Of a stretch of DNA of 14,557 nt, positions 11,896 to 14,557 are shown in pieces. Both the position numbers and the translations under genes were made by a program. The DNA is from an uncultured Acidobacteriota bacterium (GTDB lineage Bacteria > Acidobacteriota > Terriglobia > Bryobacterales > Bryobacteraceae), in NCBI GenBank assembly GCA_937952345.1, contig CALFYN010000317.1:1-14557 (forward strand), in the 5' to 3' direction. The notes under the pieces were generated by a model that worked only from the letters and a program-made list of their open reading frames with translations, was not told the origin of the DNA and did not search any database. How positions within the stretch are numbered: the stretch's first letter is position 1; each line of letters starts with the position of its first letter.

Positions 11896-14557
11896 TTGAA
11901 CCTTTCCGAAACCTGCGTACGCCGTCCCGTATTCGCCTTCATGCTGATCTTTTTCCTGGTCACCCTGGGTGTGTTCAGCTACAAGGATCTGGGGCTGGAT
12001 CTGTTTCCTCGCACCGACGCTGCGACAGTGTATGTGCAGATTCGTCTGCCCGGCGCCAGTCCCGAAGAGGTGGCCTCCCAGGTAGTGATCCCGATCGAGG
12101 AAACCATCTCCGCCATCAGCGGCATCGACGAAGTGCGCGGCTACATCATGGAGGGCAGCGCCCGCGTGATGGTGACGTTTGTGCTGGAACGGGACATCGG
12201 CGAAGCGGTCGAGGATGTGCGCGAAAAGGTCAGCGCCGCCATGCGCAAACTGCCTCCGAATGTGCTGCCGCCATCGGTTATCAAGGCCGATCCCGACAGC
12301 GATCCTATTCTCACACTCGCCGTAAGCGGCACACGCACGCAGCGCGAACTGACCGAAATCGCCGACAAGACAATCCGCCGTTCCATCGAAACCGTGGATG
12401 GAGTCGGCGGTGTCGATGTGTTCGGCGGACGGATGCGCCAGATCAACGTGCTGCTGGATATCGACAAGCTGAACGCCTACGATCTCAGCGCGCAGGAAGT
12501 GGAGCGTGCGCTGCGCACGGAGAACGTCGAAACTCCCGGCGGACGTATTATCCGCGGCCCCAGCGAACTCGGCGTCCGCACGCTAGGGCGTGTGGAGAAG
12601 GTGGATCAGTTCAACAACATCATCATCAAGAATGTGAACGGAGCGCCCATCCGTATCCGTGATATCGGCACGGTGGAAGACGGAATGGCGGAGCGCCGCT
12701 CGTTCGCCTACTACAAGGGGCGGCCCGCCGTGATGATGGAAGTGCGCCGCCAGGTTGGCGTGAACACGGTCAAGGTGGTGGAAGACATTCAGAAGAAGCT
12801 CGCCGTCCTGCAGCCGAATCTTCCCCCCGGCCTGCAAATCGACGTCGTGAAGGAGCAGGCCACCTACATTCGCAATTCCGTGGAAGCGCTGCAGGAACAT
12901 CTGGTGCTGGGCAGCCTGCTGGCTTCCCTGATCGTATTTCTGTTCATCCGCGACTGGCGCACGGTGTTCATCAGCTCGCTGGCGATTCCCACATCCGTCA
13001 TCGCCACCTTCACTTTGCTCAAGTGGATGGGCTTCACGCTGAACTCGATGACGCTGCTTGGCCTGACGCTGGCGGTAGGAATCGTGATCGACGACGCGAT
13101 CATCGTACTGGAGAACATCTACCGCTACATCGAGGAGGAGGCTCTGCCTCCCATTGAGGCGGCAATTGTGGCGACGAAGGAAATCTCGCTGGCCGTTATG
13201 GCCACAACAATTTCGCTGGTGATTGTTTTCGTCCCCGTCGCCTTCATGTCTGGTTACGCTCGCAAGTTTCTCAACCAGTTCGGATGGACGATGTCCGTGT
13301 CCATTCTCATGTCGATGCTGGTGGCCTTTACCCTGACACCGACGCTGAGCGCGCGCATGCTGAAGCGCAAGGGCAAATCCGGTGAGCCGAAACATGGCCA
13401 CCATTCCGGACCGATGGAGCGCGCCTACATGGCGATTCTGCGCTGGTCGCTCGATCACCGCTGGGCCGTGGTTGCCGTCTGCACCGTTACCTTCGCATCC
13501 ACATTCGTGGTGAACGAGTACATCGGCCGCGACTGGATGCCGCAAGAAGATCAGAGCGAACTCTCGATCTTTCTGGAACTGCCCGAAGGATCGAGCCTCG
13601 ACCTCACCGAGCGCACTACGCTGCAAATGTCCCGTGCCATCGAGAAGGTGCCGGGCGTGAGAGCAGTTGTGCCGACGAGTTCGACGTTCATGGATCGCGT
13701 CACGATGGGCATGATGACCGTCCTGCTGGAACCGCAGGAGCAGCGCGCGCCGATTCTCGAGATGGGGCAGAAGGTGCGCGATGCATTGCGGCCGTATGCG
13801 TTTGCACGCCCCCGCGTGACATTCCCCAACGCCCTCGGCGGCCGCGACACCTTCGCACCGATTCGCGCCATGCTGCTGGGGCCCGATATGCGCTCACTAG
13901 TGGAAGTGGCCAAGCGGGTGAACATCGAGATGATGAAGGAGCCCTCAGTCGTCGATCTGCGCGTGAACCTCTCGCTCAACAATCCCGAATTGCAGGTGGA
14001 CATTGACCGCCAACTGGCATCCGATCTCGGAGTGCGCGTATCCGATATCGCCAGTGCGGTGCGATTGATGATGTCGGGTGAAGATCAGATTTCCACGTTC
14101 AAGGAAGAGTCCGAGCAATACATGGTCACCATGCGCTTGCTGCCGCATCAGCGTGATAACCCCGAAGTGCTGAAGCGGCTGCTGGTGCCTTCCGCCAAGC
14201 AAGGGCTCATCCGGTTGGATTCCATCGCCTCCGTGGAGCGCGGGCTATCGCCGAGCCGCATCGATCGCCAGGACCGCCAGTATTCGGTCGGCGTCTACGC
14301 CAACGTGGCCAACGGCCATTCGCTCGCCGAGGCGGCGCAGAAGACGCGCGAAGCCATTGCGCGCGCGGAGTTGCCCCCGGGTTACGGGGCTCGCTTCTCC
14401 GGACAGGTGCAGGTGCTGGAAGAGACGACCCGGAACATGATTCTCGCCATCAGCCTTGCGTCCATCTTCATGTACATGGTGCTGGCGGCGCAGTTTGAAA
14501 GCCTCATTCACCCGTTCATCATTCTCACCACGCTGCCGCTTTCCATTCCTTTTGCCT
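11896..14557 (+). CDS. RND-family multidrug efflux transporter, HAE1 type, partial (3' end outside window)
   Basis: Translation from TTG 11896 gives 887 residues without a stop, of the usual 1,020-1,060. The N-terminus (MNLSETCVRRPVFAFML) is the classic AcrB/MdtB-like start with TM1 at about 12-30. The first porter loop follows (about 31-335), then TM2-TM6 (about 336-490), including GLTLAVGIVIDDAIIVLEN with the proton-relay aspartates D399/D400, TM7 (about 524-540), the second porter loop, and TM8 (about 850-870). It would work as an inner-membrane proton-driven trimer with a periplasmic adaptor and a TolC-like channel. The usual adaptor gene is not upstream, where fabD lies divergent, so it may be downstream or elsewhere. 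The loop between TM6 and TM7 carries a short His/Lys-rich stretch (KHGHHSG). The substrate is unknown. Confidence 0.95.
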   Translation, partial: MNLSETCVRRPVFAFMLIFFLVTLGVFSYKDLGLDLFPRTDAATVYVQIRLPGASPEEVASQVVIPIEETISAISGIDEVRGYIMEGSARVMVTFVLERDIGEAVEDVREKVSAAMRKLPPNVLPPSVIKADPDSDPILTLAVSGTRTQRELTEIADKTIRRSIETVDGVGGVDVFGGRMRQINVLLDIDKLNAYDLSAQEVERALRTENVETPGGRIIRGPSELGVRTLGRVEKVDQFNNIIIKNVNGAPIRIRDIGTVEDGMAERRSFAYYKGRPAVMMEVRRQVGVNTVKVVEDIQKKLAVLQPNLPPGLQIDVVKEQATYIRNSVEALQEHLVLGSLLASLIVFLFIRDWRTVFISSLAIPTSVIATFTLLKWMGFTLNSMTLLGLTLAVGIVIDDAIIVLENIYRYIEEEALPPIEAAIVATKEISLAVMATTISLVIVFVPVAFMSGYARKFLNQFGWTMSVSILMSMLVAFTLTPTLSARMLKRKGKSGEPKHGHHSGPMERAYMAILRWSLDHRWAVVAVCTVTFASTFVVNEYIGRDWMPQEDQSELSIFLELPEGSSLDLTERTTLQMSRAIEKVPGVRAVVPTSSTFMDRVTMGMMTVLLEPQEQRAPILEMGQKVRDALRPYAFARPRVTFPNALGGRDTFAPIRAMLLGPDMRSLVEVAKRVNIEMMKEPSVVDLRVNLSLNNPELQVDIDRQLASDLGVRVSDIASAVRLMMSGEDQISTFKEESEQYMVTMRLLPHQRDNPEVLKRLLVPSAKQGLIRLDSIASVERGLSPSRIDRQDRQYSVGVYANVANGHSLAEAAQKTREAIARAELPPGYGARFSGQVQVLEETTRNMILAISLASIFMYMVLAAQFESLIHPFIILTTLPLSIPFA

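Noticed and set aside
12583..13626. Minus-strand open frame of 347 codons rich in His, Gln and Asp
   Set aside because: It is the complement of transmembrane-coding RND sequence; composition is typical of antisense frames.
1..14557. CRISPR arrays, tRNA/rRNA genes, insertion sequences, prophage or integron elements
   Set aside because: No regular repeat arrays, RNA gene signatures, transposase or integrase motifs, or terminal inverted repeats were seen; gene style is even across the window.

Overview
The window is GC-rich, densely coded DNA from a Gram-negative bacterium. Exported multihaem cytochromes, Tat-exported sulfatase and Gfo/Idh/MocA proteins, a secreted beta-lactamase-fold hydrolase and an RND pump together resemble Acidobacteriota of the Bryobacter/Solibacter type. 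That placement is inferred from gene style, with no database search. No rRNA, tRNA, CRISPR array, insertion sequence or integrase was found, and no stretch over 300 bases lacks a gene.

Left third (1-5045): a respiratory operon on the minus strand faces a two-component system on the plus strand. In order of transcription the operon encodes a 106-residue membrane-anchored protein, a stand-alone cyclic-nucleotide-binding-fold protein with no DNA-binding domain, an exported tetrahaem cytochrome c, and a Tat-type [4Fe-4S] ferredoxin-like protein cut by the window edge. The divergent pair is a membrane histidine kinase with two CXXCH haem motifs in its periplasmic sensor and a cysteine-rich PAS domain, followed by an NtrC-family sigma54 activator (ATGA overlap). 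The 195-bp gap between them holds a well-matched sigma54 promoter (-24/-12) facing the operon. About 97 and 119 bp upstream of the predicted start of transcription lie two perfect CTGAC-N5-GTCAG palindromes whose centres are 22 bp apart. Together these suggest a self-contained redox-sensing circuit: haem/redox sensor, sigma54 activator, enhancer pair and electron-transfer operon. This is the most interesting part of the window.

Middle (5032-10915): a Tat-exported sulfatase on the minus strand overlaps the activator gene tail to tail by 14 bp and lies 22 bp from a divergent exported TPR protein. The TPR gene leads into a secreted serine hydrolase of the beta-lactamase/class C family. Next come a Tat-type Gfo/Idh/MocA oxidoreductase, with a perfect TATAAT box upstream, and a small thioredoxin-fold protein whose active site is SAPC, so it lacks the first cysteine. 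The set fits scavenging of sulfated or modified sugars, but no substrate can be named.

Right end (10924-14557): fabD (malonyl-CoA:ACP transacylase) is on the minus strand. Divergent from it, 48 bp away, is an HAE1-type RND efflux transporter that begins with a TTG codon and runs off the window after 887 residues.

Several gene starts were moved from the longest open frame to starts backed by a ribosome binding site, a signal peptide or an ATGA overlap; each entry says why.
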